A stretch of 64,000 nt of DNA from Cokeromyces recurvatus (taxonomy: Eukaryota > Mucoromycota > Mucoromycetes > Mucorales > Mucoraceae). The notes beneath the pieces are model-generated. The model was not told the DNA's origin. It ran no database searches and saw only the letters and a program-made list of their open reading frames with translations. A program made the translations under genes and the position numbers. Of the stretch, positions 21,420 through 33,300 are shown piece after piece. Every line of letters begins with the position of its first letter. The first letter of the stretch is position 1. The DNA lies in assembly GCF_025118155.1 (NCBI RefSeq), contig NW_026251396.1, positions 1 to 64,000 of the forward strand. Reading direction: 5' to 3'.

Positions 21420-22830
21420 ATAACTAATATAGCAAATGTATACTTCAAACCTTTACTTTCCACTATAACTTTATTAAACTATGAAGATGATTATGTCTGT
21501 CATCAAAAGTTGGTAATATTTCTAGCTTTGCTTCTCTCCATACTCATAATAGCCTTCTTTCTGTGAAGCGGATACTCCAAAGGTATAACGACATTCCTTT
21601 TCAAAATAGTAGGCTTAGTTTTGTAAACATAATTAACATATCAATAAGGTTACCTCCAGCATGTAAAAAGTAAACTTTAAAGGCTTTGAAATATTCAATC
21701 GATGCAAAGCAAATTATATCAGCTACTGTTTTCAACATGGCTAAACTTCCGTAAACGCCCTTGTGATGGTCATAGTTTATCTTACTTTTTACTTTATTGT
21801 TCAATGGCCCTGATGTTTTCAATAGTAACAGCTCTATTTTTTTTTATTCCATAAAGTTTGACAATACCATCAGCTTTGTATTCGCCTTTGTCATTGTTTC
21901 GCGAGCCTAAAGCGTTAAATTATTTACTCATTGATTCTAAGAGTGCTTCTCCAGGCTTGAAATCGGCCAAGCAATCATTTAAAGTCACACCTCTTGTAAC
22001 TGCGATTAGATAAGGATATATAAATCAACTGCTGAATGTTGGTTCACCATTGTAAATAGCTTGTTTAGATGTATAGTATTGAAGATTAAATATGATTATA
22101 TACTAGTCAATAACCAAAATTTAAGTGTTATAGTTTATTCATACGATGCAATAAATAGACTTTAAGGAAGTTGTAAATTTCTTCATTATCTCTACAGTCA
22201 TTAGGTATCTTTCTTATCTGTCTTCTAAACGAGATAATATCATCTCTATCACTACATCATCAATATATGGTACACATTCTGAGGGTATTAGAAATTTTTT
22301 ACTTTAGTGGTTTTTACAGTATTCATTATATGATACTCTATTCAAATGGGGTCGTAGTGAGACACCTTCACCGCACCTAACAACTCCATGCGCTTCTAAG
22401 CTACATGGATGGTAATCATTTTCTTCTTCATCAAAAATTTAGCAAAATACTTCAAGTCTCCTGTTGCTATATTATTTTTATCATCTTCTTCCATTCTATC
22501 TGGTTTCATATTTTGCTTGATTTCTTTTCTTTTTCCAGAATAATCATATCACCGTTGATTATATCACCTACTATCACCGTATCCCCAGTTATGACAATAT
22601 GTTGATGGCGGTATGTTTTTCTTTTTTGCGCCTCATTAACTACAAGACCTTTTAATTCATTCTTAGCAGGAATATTATCATTAAGTTTTGTAACAAATGA
22701 TTTTATGTTTTCTGAAATGTTTGATAGTTGCGCGATCCAATTAAGATCATCCTTAAATTCAGTTTTTATATTAGTGTATTTTTTGAATTTATTCCAATCG
22801 TTATAAATGGCGTTATAGTAGTTCAAAAAA
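21420..22830 (-). pseudogene. Decayed accessory family gene with nuclease-like block
   Basis: The N-terminal piece (22826-22506) ends in HIVITGDTVIVGDIINGD. Middle pieces include SLEAHGVVRCGEGVS and FKPGEALLESMSK. The most conserved part is YKADGIVKLYG, a frameshift in an A run, then IELLLLKTSGPLNNK, INYDHHKGVYGSLAMLKTV, FKAFKVYFLHAGG and LYLWSIRF. The Asp of ADG followed by a hydrophobic strand and the TSG turn is reminiscent of PD-(D/E)XK-like folds; this is impression, not proof. From memory the block recurs in proteins of Rhizopus and relatives. Several stops and frameshifts. Confidence 0.5.
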
Positions 22831-23324
22831 TTCCAATTCTGGGCAGAATAGTCATGGAAGAGCCTTTTTTAGCTTTTACCTTTGATGGACAATTTGTATT
22901 TTTTTTTTTTTTTGATCTTCAGATAAGCTTATAATTAAGATAATATTCCAAGAAGTGTCTTGCAGTAATTGCGCTACTTTTATAGTGTCAAACATGTATC
23001 CATCAGAACACTAACTATAATGTCACTAGGGGCACAGTCATAAGATCTGTTACCAACAACAAACTAAGGTTAGATGTTAGATTCCCACTTTATTACAAGC
23101 AACCTCATCTTCTACCAAGTACAAAATAAAGAGAAACTGTAAATAAATTTTTAATTGAGAAGGGTAAAAACAAACGATTTTTTCAGTGACATAGACATCA
23201 TAAGTAATGAAAATATTCCGTACATAATACATGTCTTTTTGCTGAGTTTTAAGTGGTTTTCTCAAAAAATGATTTTTTCGTCAACGTTTTACTAGTAAAC
23301 ATGAAAATAAAATTAATACTCTTC

Positions 23325-23440
23325 CTCAAATGGAACAATTTTTGAACTTGTTGGTATATTTTTTGAACTTAATTTGGAACACCCTTCAAACTTCAATTGG
23401 AACAACCTGTGAACTTAAGTCTGAAAATTATTTTTTCTAC
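23325..23440 (+). repeat. Repeats upstream of transposase copy B
   Basis: Short related units recur just before the transposase start: ggaacaatttttgaactt, tttttgaacttaatttgg, ggaacacccttcaaactt and ttggaacaacctgtgaactt. The motif ttggaacaaccc returns at 23728-23739. Such subterminal repeats could be transposase binding sites; inference only. Confidence 0.5.
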
Positions 23441-23468
23441 TTTTTATTTTTACTTTTCATAATTCATA

Positions 23469-24392
23469 ATGAGCTTATTTTATTTACGTGAAGACGGTTC
23501 CGGTAACATTACGAATGAAGATGGAACTAAAGCTATGGATTTCGAGATTGAAGGCAATCCTTATGATTTAAATAAACTGACAGATTTTGAGGCGCACCTA
23601 AAAGACAATTTTTTGGACGTCGAAATGTATGATAACAACAGTAGAGAAGCTGGTAATAGTAAGAGTATGAAAGATACTGGCTCAGGCAAGGAGCAGATTT
23701 ATATGCTACATGATAGAATAACCCGTAGTTGGAACAACCCGTAGTTTTTTTTTTTTTTTTTTTTTTTATTGGAGGCTTTAAAAAGGCTTATCTGTTCGAG
23801 CTGCAGTATCTAGAGCCAACGTGAGCCAATGTGAGCCATAGTACCGCAAACCACTGGTATCAGAAGTACCTAAGCGACCCTGATAATTATGAAATGGAAA
23901 AAAAAAGACTAACTGTAGTAATAAGCCTGCTTCGAAGCTTCAGAAGCTACACAAACAACATTTGATTGATTTTTTTAATGAAAACCCTTCTGCTGCTATA
24001 GCTGATATTATAGAAAGTTTGACACCAGCTTTTGAAGGGCTTGATATTAAGAAGTCTAGAGTCCATGAGTTTATGAAAAATGAATGTAATCTCTCTTTAA
24101 AAGTTGCCGCATTGCATCCAGACCCTCGTAACGATGGAAAAAAGTTAGAAAAGAGATTAATGTGGGTGCAAGAGTGGATGGATATAAACATGAGACGCAG
24201 TAGAGCATGGTCTAGAAAGGGTACCGAATCTGTAATCCCTACTGCAAGTACCAGACAGTATCACATACTGTAATTGGAGCAATCTCGGCCATAGGTGTTA
24301 TTAATATTACTATGAGAGTACCTCTGCCTCCTAAAAAAATTAAGATACAAGATGGTAAAAGAAAAGATTGGTGTCCGAATTATATCTTGTAA
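23469..24392 (+). pseudogene. IS630/Tc1-type transposase, copy B
   Basis: The leader (EDGSGNITNEDGTKAMD) opens at 23469 and stops at 23744 before a run of about 24 T. The rest resumes with KLHKQHLIDFFNENPSAA and IIESLTPAFEGLDI (DNA-binding half), then NPDPRN-like and KRLMWVQEWMDI, which joins directly to NMRRSRAWSRKGT, TVIGAISAIGV and PLPPKKIK. In relatives the first catalytic Asp (a DEAGF-type motif) lies between WMDI and the RSRAW block, so an internal deletion removed it. The third catalytic region is absent. Confidence 0.8.
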
Positions 24393-24712
24393 ACATACTA
24401 GAACTTTCATTTTGCTAGAAACTTCGTTATAAGCACACTTCAGGAACCTTCTAGCAATTTTATGATTAAATAGTAAAAACTATATAGATTACAATTATAA
24501 CTTTAATAAAGACAACTTATTTTCAACCCACAAAATCTTTATTAAAACTTCTAGCCAATAACCAGGCCCTAAATTTACTGACGTATCACACTCATTTTAC
24601 TATACTATAATTGTGGTTGTGGTTGTGGTTACGGTTTCTTTTTTCCTTCATAACTAATTACAATTGAATATGTTGCTACCAACAAATTTAACGCCAGGAA
24701 AAGACCAGATGT

Positions 24713-24744
<32 letters not shown>

Positions 24745-24746
<2 letters not shown>

Positions 24747-25250
24747 GTTCAAGATGCCGAAGTAATAAATTATATTACTGAGGCAATCACAAGTACAGAG
24801 AATGACTATTTTGTTGGCAATTGCGAGTGGAAGGATGGGACTCGCTCAGATGTGGTTTTAAAGCCCAAATATTCTTTGATAGACCATCTTCCCATCATTG
24901 TAAAGATTCAACACAATGTAAATAAAAAGTTTATGAGAAGGGCGGTAAATTATTGCCTACAGGCAAAGTCAAAATTCGACAGAGAGCCAGTTCTACTCAT
25001 TATATGTGTTGGAACACTCTTTGAAGAAATAAAAATCGATACTCTAGCTAGTCAGCTCCCTGGTACGTACTCCTACTTTTGTAAACCATGGGCAACAGAA
25101 TGCTTTATTCTGTGTCAGGATAGTTTACCTGAAAACTTGACGGCGCCTTTGAACCCACTAATCGCGCTTGGGTTATTTTTGAGCAGTTGTTGCCAATCTG
25201 TGATTGATAACCCTTTTGGTGGTGACCCTACAATACAATACTTACGCTAA
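24745..25250 (+). pseudogene. Fragment of a nuclease-like accessory family
   Basis: After a run of about 28 A, one frame stays open to the stop at 25250. It reads AEVINYITEAITSTENDYF, WKDGTRSDVV, LPIIVKIQHNV, KFMRRAVNYCLQAKSKF and NPFGGDPTIQYLR. From memory a protein family of this pattern is abundant in Mucorales, usually with an acidic residue where this copy has Lys in VKIQ. The SDVV Asp and the V-x-I-Q strand would suit a PD-(D/E)XK core. No start codon or N-terminus is present. Confidence 0.45.
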
Positions 25251-25329
25251 ACGGAAAAATTATTTGCACATTTTTTCGAAAAATAAATTATACAGCTAAA
25301 AAAAAAATAAAATAAATAAAGCTTACGAT

Positions 25330-26656
25330 GATTCAGGCATGACTCTGGATCAAATAATGGATAGATTAACCAAGGGATTGAGATAAAAAATCTGCCTTCC
25401 ATCCTTTTCTAAAGGAAAAGTGCAGAATAAGCTGTAAGAAATTTCATTTCTATTTAGCTATTTTACTAAAAGGAAGAATTGTTGGACAGCATATGTCAAA
25501 TTGGATGAAGTTTGTACAAGCAAATCATATTCTCTCTGCTCCATCAATTACTAAAAAAGAAATTGAAACTGCACATAGTTTATTCGTTGAATTTGTTCAA
25601 AAGAATGTTGAATTATATGGGGAAGATTTCATAACTCCAAATATGCATTTGTATCTGCACTTGCATGAAACTATTCGTGATTTTGGCCCTTTGTACTCTA
25701 CATGGTTATATAGTTTTGAACGAACAAATGGCGATATAAAGAAGACAGATATCAACTTTAAGGAAGGACTTGAGTTTACGTATATGGAGAAATATCTTCA
25801 ACGTGCTCATATGCAAGATTATATGGAACTACTGCCTGATATAATCAAGAACAATACCATCATGATGGGTATCCTTAGAAAACTTTTACCTGGTAATACT
25901 AGTCCTCATTTTGAAATGAATAATGAAGGTGAAGATAATATTGCCGAAATGATGGATGTTGATGGATTGATTCAACCACAGACGCAGCACCAAGACAATA
26001 GTGACAAATTTAACTTGGAAACATTTATAGATAATGCAACTCGTAGAACAGCTGTTTTAACTGGTAGCGAGCCACTTCCTGCCGCAAGCTTTCCTTTGAA
26101 ATCAAAGAAGCCTATTGTTATGAATAGCAAGCATTTTAAATGTTTATTAGATTTTTATAGTTCTGTTTACAGTAGTAAACATAAGGTTGTAAGTATTGCT
26201 AACATTACCTCCTCAACGTCCATGGATATCATTGTGAGCAGCCGCATTTGCAAGTTTGATCGCAGTGATATACTTGGACAATTGTTTAGATCTGTAGAAA
26301 GCAGAACAAAACGTGGTGCTTTTATTCAGGCTATGGTTCCTGCAAAAGAGGGTATTTTTAGAGTAGGTCGAATCCTATACTTCTTTTCTCATGAATTGAT
26401 TATTCCTGGTGATAACTTGTTCGGCACTCCTCAAAATAAACAGCATTTATTTGCATTTGTTCAATGGTATCAAAAGTCTGACAAAGAATTCGATTCTTTC
26501 GATATACATAATATCCAGGTTTGGAAAGAAGCTTTTGAACCATCAAGTGCTTTATCAATACTACCAGTACAGCAAATTCATACTTGTGTGGCTGTTATGA
26601 AATATATTGATAACACTATTCTTGCAATGCCTTTACCCAGAAGAACAATTGGTTGA
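25330..26656 (+). pseudogene. CMC/EnSpm-type transposase C-terminal fragment (DUF4218-like)
   Basis: A 387-codon open frame (25493-26656) has FITPNMHLYLHLHETIRDFG followed closely by YSTWLYSFERTNGDIK, the hallmark of the domain downstream of CACTA-type transposases (TPNMHL...DFGP.YS.W.FSFER.NG). Upstream (25330-25490), with one stop, is SFSKGK...LLKGRIVGQHM, matching the end of the preceding domain. The C-terminal third is less conserved and ends LPRRTIG. The catalytic core is missing. It might still be expressed as a domesticated fragment, but a remnant is more likely. Confidence 0.75.
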
Positions 26657-26903
26657 TTCTGAAGAATTTTCTTTATATTGCACTCGAATATACTTATGTT
26701 ATCATAACGACGCATTGATTATTATCATCTTATCAGTATATGACTGAAACGCAATCATAACTTTGATTTTATATTTAAATAATTTATATTATATTAATAG
26801 TTAACATTTTTTTTTATTTTTTTTTAAGTATAGATAAAAAAAGAAGAAGTAAAAAAAGCAAAAGAAAGAAACAGAGACAAGGTAAAAAAAAAAAAAAAAA
26901 AAA

Positions 26904-28076
26904 TTAATTGAATGCCCAGCCAGGGAAATCATCTTTGTTTAGATGGCTGGGGAAGGGTATATTTTTCAAGACATATTGCCTGACAGAACGATTGCTTCTT
27001 CTTTTTTTTAAAGCAGGTTCGAGTGGAGAAATCCACTCGAAGTCAAGTTTGTCCATCAATTCAGTAAACTTTACCAAATAAAAAAAAAAAAAAAGGTAAG
27101 TACTATATAATAATATACACATATTAATCTTAACAATAAATTAATATTACCTTTTTGCTCCTGAATGATGGACGAAGGACCTTAATGATTTCATTATCAT
27201 TAAGGTCCTTTTCTTCCGTCTCTTCTTCTTCCGACATCCAGCCAGCAACCATCAGGTCATTGAGGCCAGGATATTTTATGTCGTTGTAATCGCCTGGGTT
27301 GTCCTCAATGACTGATTTTCTGTTAGCAAGTTTCTAGTATATGGTAATAAGGGAAGTTAGAATACACGTATATTATATAATAAACGAAAAAAAAAGTACT
27401 ATACTTACGGCTATTTTTCTATTATAGGCCTTACGCTTGGCATTTCTTTCTGCTTTTTTGGTTGCTGACATTTTTAATTCTTTTTTCTTATTGTAGAACA
27501 TGTCAGCCAATATCCTGTCTAAAGTTCTTTTAGATACAGGATATTGGCTGGCATGCATTTGCGCAAACATACGCAAAGAATCCTGGGGTGCCTTGTTGGC
27601 CTCATCCTTAAAGGTTTTAGAGTAATCATATTGCTTACTCAGTGGCCAACTTTCAAGCTCTTGTCTGATCAACACCTGGTATCGTATATTATAGAAAATA
27701 ATTTTATTAACAATATTTCTTTTAACATGTAGGTTTTATACTTACCCCAAGATTCTTTACGGTGTTGCGATCGTCAACAGCAGCTTACTCAGTGGAAATA
27801 ACAGTTATTCTAGCTTGCTGTAGTTGATGCAAGCTAGCAACCACCATTTCCAACTGGCTGGTAAGTTGGTCAATTTTTTGATCGTGCTCAAGGATCTTAG
27901 AATTCATTTCTGACATTTTTTCGAGCATTTGTTGCATCATATGAGCAGGGATGCCACTGCCGCTGTTGTTGTTAGAGGGGGCAGAATGGGGGTGTCTGCG
28001 TAATTTTGTGACCACTCAATTTGTCCTCTGAAGACATGTCTCCAAAAGTTCTCTTGTTGTTGTCGTTAGCGTTCAT
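26904..28076 (-). pseudogene. Five-exon accessory gene with lesions, function unknown
   Basis: From the ATG at 28076 (MNANDNNKRTFGDMSSEDK) the frame shifts within about 30 codons to HPHSAPSNNNSGSG, a coiled coil (MLEKMSEMNSKILEHDQ) and QQARITVISTE, then an in-frame TAA at about 27785-27787 followed by VDDRNTVKNLG and a good donor. Exon 3 (27675-27412) has SKQYDYSKTFKDEANK, YPVSKRTLDRILADMFYNK and a basic helix. Exon 4 is acidic (SEEEETEEKDLNDNEII). Exon 5 ends FPSHLNKDDFPGWAFN. Introns are otherwise intact. One frameshift plus one stop suggest recent decay, or sequencing error. Possibly DNA-binding from its charge; I do not recognise it. Confidence 0.5.
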
Positions 28077-28099
28077 ATTACAAAGTTAGTAGTTTTTTT

Positions 28100-29680
28100 A
28101 TGATAATGAAAAAGAAGAGAGTGAAATTTACTTTAATAAATAATTATATATTATTACCATCTATATTTCTGAATCGGCTTTTGTAGTTTCACGTCTTGTT
28201 TTATTGTCTGAATTATACTCATTTCCTTTACTTTTCATAATAAAATATTTGATTAGTAAAGAATAATATCTTTTAGAAACATATGCCAAATAATAAACAA
28301 GAATTAAATCAACCCACTATCAAGTATCTTTTCTTGGAGAAAATGTTAGCATCTAATAAATAATAATAACAACTATTACTCTATTTTCCTTTCGGGCATT
28401 ACTATCTATTAAGTTCTTTGTCGGCGACAAAAGTGTAAAACATATTATAGAACATGTATATAATATTTTGCACGTTGTTGTTTCTGAAAAATTTTTTATT
28501 CCCTCTCTGAGCTGTCGCTGGTACTAGAAATATAAGCAGTTATTATCTTTTAGGAAAATGGCACATCAACATTAATTCATGATGAATATTTCGGCTATAA
28601 CAATACTGATTATTTACTTTTATTATCACCTTATGTGATAAAATCACATAATAATATTTATCATTTTAGATATGGATATATAAATTGAAAATAACAGTAA
28701 TAACTCCTTATTAATTTTTTATTATTACATAAGACAATATGTTTACTATTATTAAAACTGGTTATAGAATGGATATTATGTAGTAAAGTACAATATACTA
28801 GTTTTATCTGGATAACTTCTTTATTATTCAATAAATGACGGTTTATTTCTTTTAACTTAGTTATAAATTGAACTGCAATCATAATAATTAACTTTTTTTT
28901 TTTTTTGATAAAATGTGAGAGTGAAATGTAGCCGATAATTTTGTTTATGCTGCTATTTAAATGAGCTGGACACCTACCGGTAATAGTAAAAATCCCCACA
29001 ATGAGATATATCAGCTGCTTAACCTTTCAAGCTTTGCCTCTTTATTTGGTAAGAAGAAGGTAAGGAAGACCATAAATGAGAAAAATTCTCTTCAATCCCT
29101 GATACTACTAAATTAATTTGAGGGGCTTGCTGAAAGTATACTTCTTCCACGAATTGACATTAAATGAATTTTTATAGTAATTCGACGATCATCAAAATAA
29201 GATAATCAGAGTTGATTACCCTTTATTTAATTCCATATTTAAAGTACCTGAACAAATAATATAAAAGAAAAGACTTCAACTTGTTTATATATTCCCTTAT
29301 TATCTATAATTTTTAAGGACGTTGCTCACTTCATTAACAGTACTAAATATTATTCAGTCACAACTACCAATACTTTTTCTAATTCCTCTCTAATCTCATC
29401 TCAGATATTATTGTATTCTTATTTAAATACCTATCATTTAAAATTATGAATAAAAAGTTCGATTTTTAGAACCATTGATTGCTCAGTCTTGTTGACTTTA
29501 CTAGTCCTTTTATAGATTTTCATAGTTTTATATTTATTTATCTATTTTCTGATAACTTAATATAGATACCATAACTTTTCAGAAAATTAATAAACTTCTG
29601 TAACTCACATTGTTGTAGGGTCAATATGCGTCCATTTGCTTCGAGAACTCTCGTCATCGAAGTTTGTATTGGACAGTATT
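28100..29680. other. Intergenic, no gene seen
   Basis: AT-rich sequence with no supportable gene. The longest open frame (28661-28999, minus) crosses a T run and does not read like protein. Confidence 0.55.
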
Positions 29681-29689
29681 ATGTCATAC

Positions 29690-30330
29690 TAGCCCAGAGA
29701 TACAATCCAATTAGACATAAAAAAAACAGCAGTTATTGAAGCTGACAGTAAAGATGAGTATGTTGCTAAGGCCATACATGAGATGAAAGAACAAAGGCTT
29801 AGACAGCAAAAATTGTTCAAGAAACACACTTCCTTTTTTGGTAAAGTTCTTCAAGAACAATTTTAGAGCTACCTTATACGAAGCTATTGCTGCAATTTGT
29901 GAGTCTTTTAAAGATTTGGCAATTACCGAGTCTATTATTCATAAGCATATTGTTAAGCAATGTAGCTTTATGATGAAAAAGTTTATAAAGTTACCAGAGC
30001 AAAGAAGTATTAAAAAAAAAAAAAAAAAACTTGAGGAGTAAGGTGCTAGAGTGGCAGCAGCTTGAAGATTTTGACTATCTCTCTCTAACTGCGTTTTCAT
30101 TAATGAAGCTGGCTTTAATTTGCATCAAAAGGATTTTGGTTCGCTCTAAGAAAGGAAGATGTTGTACCAACACAGCGAAGTACCTCTATCATTATCATCG
30201 ATACTGCATATGAAAACAAGACGGTTAATCTGTCACTTAAACGCTACAGCTTGTTTGCTAACAAGAAGAAAAGAAAGTCGGATCTTGACAATAACGTTGA
30301 CTTGAATGGTTGTTAATATATCTTTAGTGT
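29690..30330 (+). pseudogene. IS630/Tc1-type transposase, copy C
   Basis: Pieces in three frames give AVIEADSKDEYVAK, VKFFKNNFRATLYEAIAA and FKDLAITESIIHKHIVKQ (DNA-binding half), an A run, then NCVFINEAGFNLHQK, RSKKGRCCTNTAK and ENKTVNLSLKRYSLF. The NCVFINEAGF block corresponds to the first catalytic motif (normally DEAGF), with Asp changed to Asn. The last DDE residues are not found. Same family as copies at 16247 and 23469. Confidence 0.72.
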
Positions 30331-33300
30331 TAAAGATAAAGACACAATAAAAAAGAGTAAGAGAACGACTATAAATGGATAATCAAATATTAACTATTCA
30401 AAAATAGTTCAAAAGCCAGTTTAACTCTCATTTCATTTCATTTTATTATTAAAGAGCATTTATATCTATTATTTTTAAGACGTGCTTTGCTGAGTTACAC
30501 TATGGAAGTAATTAAGAGTACAAATTAAAGCTGAGTTCCTGATATACAATAGATGTTTGTATAAATTATTTTCATTCTTTTGTTAATTAAAGATGTTCAA
30601 ATATATAGATTGTTGATTCAGTTAAATATACTATTCCAGTAGTTATTATTCCTATATAACTTGATCTGTGAATAATTGTACAGCTAGTAATGATGAGTCT
30701 TAATACTATTTAAAGTGGAAATACATACATATATTGGTGTCTGTATCTTGATGATATATTTAGACATAAGGATTAGATCACATAGATGTATTAGTAGTAT
30801 CTATTGTTGTAATTAAAGTTAATACAATAACTGGAATACAACATGAAAAACTTGATTAAAAGGCGTTCAGATCATTATTTCAAATACCTTTCAGCTTGTT
30901 GTAATACCTTAACAGTTGATAATATACAAAGTAATTAATGAACCTTATTCCTCCTTACTTGATAGCCTCCCTACAAAAAATAAAAAAATAAAATAGAAGC
31001 GAGCCTTTTAACCTAGCCTCTCCTTAACTCATCCATTAACCATCCATACGTTTAATTGTATGCTTATCTCAGTCTAACTCTCTATGAACCCTTTTTCTTT
31101 TTCTTTTTTTTTCTTTCTTTTTTTACATATATTTTCTTCTAGTTTAAGCCTTTACTTTTTCACCTTTTGCTTTGAAAGAATTTTTGGCTCCTATCATCTA
31201 TTTCTTTAGGACAAATCAGCCTTTATTGCCATGTGCTCATTGGTCACAAATATTTACAAATATTTATTCATCTATGGATATATTAATTTCCCTTCCATCA
31301 TTTTAAAATCGTTTGTAATTTATTCATTTGAAAAGTTATACAAATCTTAACAGAGAGAATAAGTAAGTCTACAATCAGTATAAACTGTCTATTTCATTTT
31401 TATTTCTCATTTAATACATTTAATATTTTTTGTTTAGCTTGTTTATTTCTATTTTTTTTTTTCTTGATGAAGTAGAATCAATTATTATTTCTAACGTATT
31501 GACATTGATTTATAGTAAATATTGACATATCCAAGGATGAGCGTATTTTATAAATAATTTAAGGTTATAATGCTTGATATTTATTATTTATGCCCTAATC
31601 GAAAATAATCCATCTCAGTCATGGTGCTTGATCTAGTCAGTCAGTCAGTTATCAGATAGTGAAATTTCGTTTGTTCATATACTTGTAGAGACGCTATAAT
31701 GTATATTTATATTATAAACATTCCCTTATACTATATTCATGCCTCAATGTAAATTACTTGAATGGATTTCACTTTACAATATAACAGTGTAGTATTCAAC
31801 TAGGATAAAGTTATTATAGATAGTGTATGGTTATACATTTATAAATTAGCATAATGAATAAGAATATGTATATACTCTATAATACACATATTATTTATCA
31901 TTAGTAACTCTCTACTCTATATCTGACTCATCACTGTTCCATAATATTTGTATTTATATATTATACTCATAATACAAGAATGCATTATGAACTTGAATCA
32001 AATAATATAACTAATATCGCTCATGCATTCATTCTTTGCTCTAATACGACTTTTACTACATATTACATCATTACCCTATACAACAAAGGCAGAAAAATAA
32101 TATATCTATACATACAGTTTTAGTGAGCAATACGTCTAATAGAAATGAACAAAATAAAAAAGTGTTTTCAAATCTTTTTGAGAATCGAGGACTATTCTGC
32201 AGACTTTATGTAATATACAAACCAGTAATTAAACCCTTTTTATACTACCATCATGGATTATATAAGTAGAAGTTTCACATGATACGCTACTGCTTAAAGA
32301 TTTTGAACGCTTTTCTCTGGTAATAATTTACCCTAGCCATACTCTCATTTTCACAGCAACGGTCAGTAATGTCAATGGAGGTTGTCAATTAAAGAGATAT
32401 TCAAGAAAAGAATATAATGCTTATTCTGACTCAACAAGAAAGACAAAGGAAAAAATCAAAGGAAATTATAAAGAAAACATATTTGAGATACTGGAAAAAA
32501 AAAATAAGCCAACAGTTGCTAAAACTATTTCTTTGTTAAAATACACTTTTGAACATAAATTTAAACTAATGTGGCTTTATACACGTACTTGAAGATATTA
32601 ATTATGTAATTGCGATTACATATTAAATCCCCGAATATATACATTGTACAATAATGGGCTGTAATTCATTATGAATACAACAGCCTTTTTTTTTATGATC
32701 TGATTTATTAGTTAACATTAAAAAAATGTGAAATAAATCTTTATCTGTATATTTTTCTGGAAAAGGATAACAAGACGTCACGATAAGAATTAAATAAAAT
32801 ATATATATATGTATATGCATATATTATAACAAAAGACATATCCAATAGATCATTAGGTTGATATGGGAGTTAACATTGATATGCCTTGTTTAGAAATAAA
32901 TCTCAGCTGTCAAAGTGTATTATTAATATTTATTAATTTAAGCGGTTAAGTTTACAGAAATTTGTTTGAAACCCAAGAAGAAAAAAAGAAAAGTTGTTTA
33001 TTTCTATTTTTGTAGACAATTCAGGAATAATAAATGTATTAGTAAAATTTTTACATTTGCATAATGATTATCTTGAATCATTCTTTAACATGTATAACAT
33101 ATGTAAAAAATCAGTTATAATAATATATTTAACCAGAGTGAATGTGAATATTATGTATTCTATTATAGTCTAATATGAACATAAAATAAATAAATAGCTG
33201 TATAGAACACAAAATTCATATACCTAATGTATATAATCCCTTTTACTCGATGCTTAATCAGTCTATTACATAATATATTTTATATAGAAGCTGAATAGTT

